Below are positions 6,966-8,172 of a stretch of DNA of 8,172 nucleotides, piece by piece (position 1 is the stretch's first letter; each line of letters starts with the position of its first letter). The DNA is taken from positions 1 to 8,172 of the forward strand of contig VBAF01000051.1 of NCBI GenBank assembly GCA_005884705.1. The letters are read 5' to 3'. A program made the position numbers and the translations under genes. This stretch comes from Alphaproteobacteria bacterium. Lineage in GTDB: Bacteria; Pseudomonadota; Alphaproteobacteria; Reyranellales; Reyranellaceae. Below the pieces are notes generated by a model. That model was not told the origin of the DNA. It saw nothing but the letters and a program-made list of their open reading frames with translations, and ran no database searches.

Positions 6966-8172
6966 TCACGCAGAGGGGCTTTGCTCTGCGGGCTTGTCTT
7001 CCTCCTCGTCGGCCTTGCGGGCGGCCTCGAGCAGTTCCTCGGGGGTAACCGGCTTCTCGTTCACCTTGGCCAGCTCGAGGATGAAATCGACCGTCTTCTC
7101 CTCGAAGATCGGCGCGCGAAGCTGTTCCTTGAGTTGCTCGTTCTTGCCGTAGAACTCCAGCACCTGGCGCTCCTGCCCGGGGAACCGCATCGCCTCGCGC
7201 ATGATCGCCTGGTTCAGTTCCTCGGGCGTGACATCGATGTTGTTGGAGCGACCGACATCGGCCAGCAGCAGGCCGAGCCGCACGCGACGCTCGGCGATGT
7301 CGCGATATTCCTGCTTCGCCTTGTCCTCGTCCTCGACCTTCTCGCCGTTCTTCTTGGCTTCTTCGATGCGCTGCCAGATCGCGTTGAACTCGCCCTCGAC
7401 CAGGCCTTCCGGCACCGGGAACTTGTAGGTGTCGGCGAGCTTGTCGAGCAGCTCGCGCTTGATCATGCCGCGCGCGATCTGCGCGTATTCCTGGCCGATG
7501 CGGTCGGTCACCGCCTTGCGCATCGCCTGGAGGTTCTCGAAGTTGTTCTTCTTCGCCAACTCGTCGTCGATCGGCTGGTCGACGAACTCGCGGATCTCCT
7601 TGACCGTGCACTTGAAGACGGCCTCCTTGCCGGCAAGCTCGGCGTTGCCGTAGTCGGCCGGAAACGTGACCTTGACGTCGAGCGGCTTGTCGACCTCGGC
7701 GCCGATCAGCTGATCCTCGAAGCCCGGGATCAGGCGACCCGCCCCGAGCTCGATCGTCTGGCCGCGTCCCTCGCCGCCCTGGAACGCCTCGTCGTCGACG
7801 TACCACGCCGTCGACCGAGCCCACGAAGTCGAGCTTGATCGCATCGCCCTTCTGCGCCGGGCGCGGCGGATCGACGGGCTTCTGTTCGCGATTGCCCTTG
7901 GCGATGCGATCCAGTGCCTCGTCGACGTTCTTGTCCGGCACGACCGCCTTCAGGCGCTCCAGCTCGACGCCGGAGAAGTCGAGCTGGCCGATCTCCGGCA
8001 GCACCTCGATCGCGACCTCGAACTCGACATCCTTGCCCTCGGCGAAGTCGCCCTTGAGCTCGACTCGCGGCTGCAGCGCGGGCTTCAGCCCGCGATCGTC
8101 GATCGCCTTGGCGGTGCCCTGGTTGACGGCCTGCTCCAGCGCCTCGCCCAGCAGCGCCTGGCCATACTGCTT
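6966..8172 (-). pseudogene. tig: Trigger factor (Tig), 5' end outside window, frameshifted in the PPIase domain
   Basis: Trigger factor is the ribosome-bound chaperone and peptidyl-prolyl isomerase that meets nascent chains. Two frames together give the family in order. From 8172 to about 7804 comes the end of the ribosome-binding domain (KQYGQALLGEALEQAVN), then VLPEIGQLDFSGVELE, and the start of the FKBP-like domain, KGDAIKLDFVGSVDGV. From about 7802 to 6966, in another frame, come AFQGGEG, GRLIPGFEDQL and VTFPADYGNAELAGK, then the helical C-terminal chaperone domain. About 401 residues are visible and roughly 45-50 are missing at the N terminus, giving a normal total. The junction has one base too many for a single frame. 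Relative to the E. coli pattern SVDG-x-x-F-x-GG it fits a 16-base insertion (7803-7788). The upstream frame stays open past the shift to 6946, so translation would yield a long arginine-rich nonsense tail. This may be a true mutation or a sequence error. The identification is secure; loss of function is not. Confidence 0.9.
6969..6990 (-). other. Stem-loop at the end of tig
   Basis: Seven-base arms CGCAGAG and CTCTGCG enclose an eight-base loop, covering the last codons of tig up to the stop. No T run follows, so it is a possible mRNA 3' structure rather than a clear terminator. Confidence 0.35.

Noticed and set aside
6946..8004. A single 352-residue frame at the trigger factor locus
   Set aside because: Only its first third matches trigger factor. 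Beyond about 7804 it becomes an arginine/glycine-rich shadow, while the true C-terminal sequence continues in another frame.

Overview
The window is GC-rich bacterial chromosome, and every recognisable gene lies on the minus strand. In transcription order (high to low coordinate) it reads: trigger factor (tig, 5' end off the window), clpP, clpX, lon, hupB (HU), tRNA-Val(UAC), tRNA-Asp(GUC), nuoA, nuoB, nuoC (3' end off the window). This tig-clpP-clpX-lon-hupB order followed by tRNAs and the complex I operon, with the NuoB/NuoC and ClpX sequence types seen, points to an alphaproteobacterium, perhaps of Rhodospirillales type. That placement is inference from synteny and protein style; species cannot be named from the sequence alone.

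Region 6966-8172 holds trigger factor, interrupted by a reading-frame shift near 7788-7806 inside the FKBP-like PPIase domain. Regions 6242-6889, 4825-6096 and 2228-4651 hold ClpP, ClpX and Lon, all full length with intact catalytic and ATPase motifs. Together they form a protein quality-control block: ribosome-bound chaperone, ClpXP protease, Lon protease. Gaps of 76, 145 and 173 bases separate them, and each gap has a promoter-like sequence, so they are probably not one simple operon. A good terminator follows lon at about 2182-2207, isolating hupB, which has its own strong promoter.

Region 1434-1783 carries two tandem stem-loops after hupB, then tRNA-Val, a 194-base gap containing a near-consensus promoter, and tRNA-Asp. 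Only 39 bases separate tRNA-Asp from nuoA, with no terminator and little room for a promoter, so the NADH:quinone oxidoreductase operon may be read from the tRNA-Asp promoter. nuoA, nuoB and nuoC overlap one another and are probably translationally coupled.

I see no mobile element, CRISPR array, phage gene, defence system or unknown gene. This is an ordinary conserved housekeeping region. The points worth a second look are the tig frameshift with its imperfect 16-base repeat, the tRNA-Asp/nuo junction with a hairpin that includes the tRNA's own CCA end, a shared heat-shock-like promoter pattern before clpP and lon, and several inverted repeats placed at promoters.
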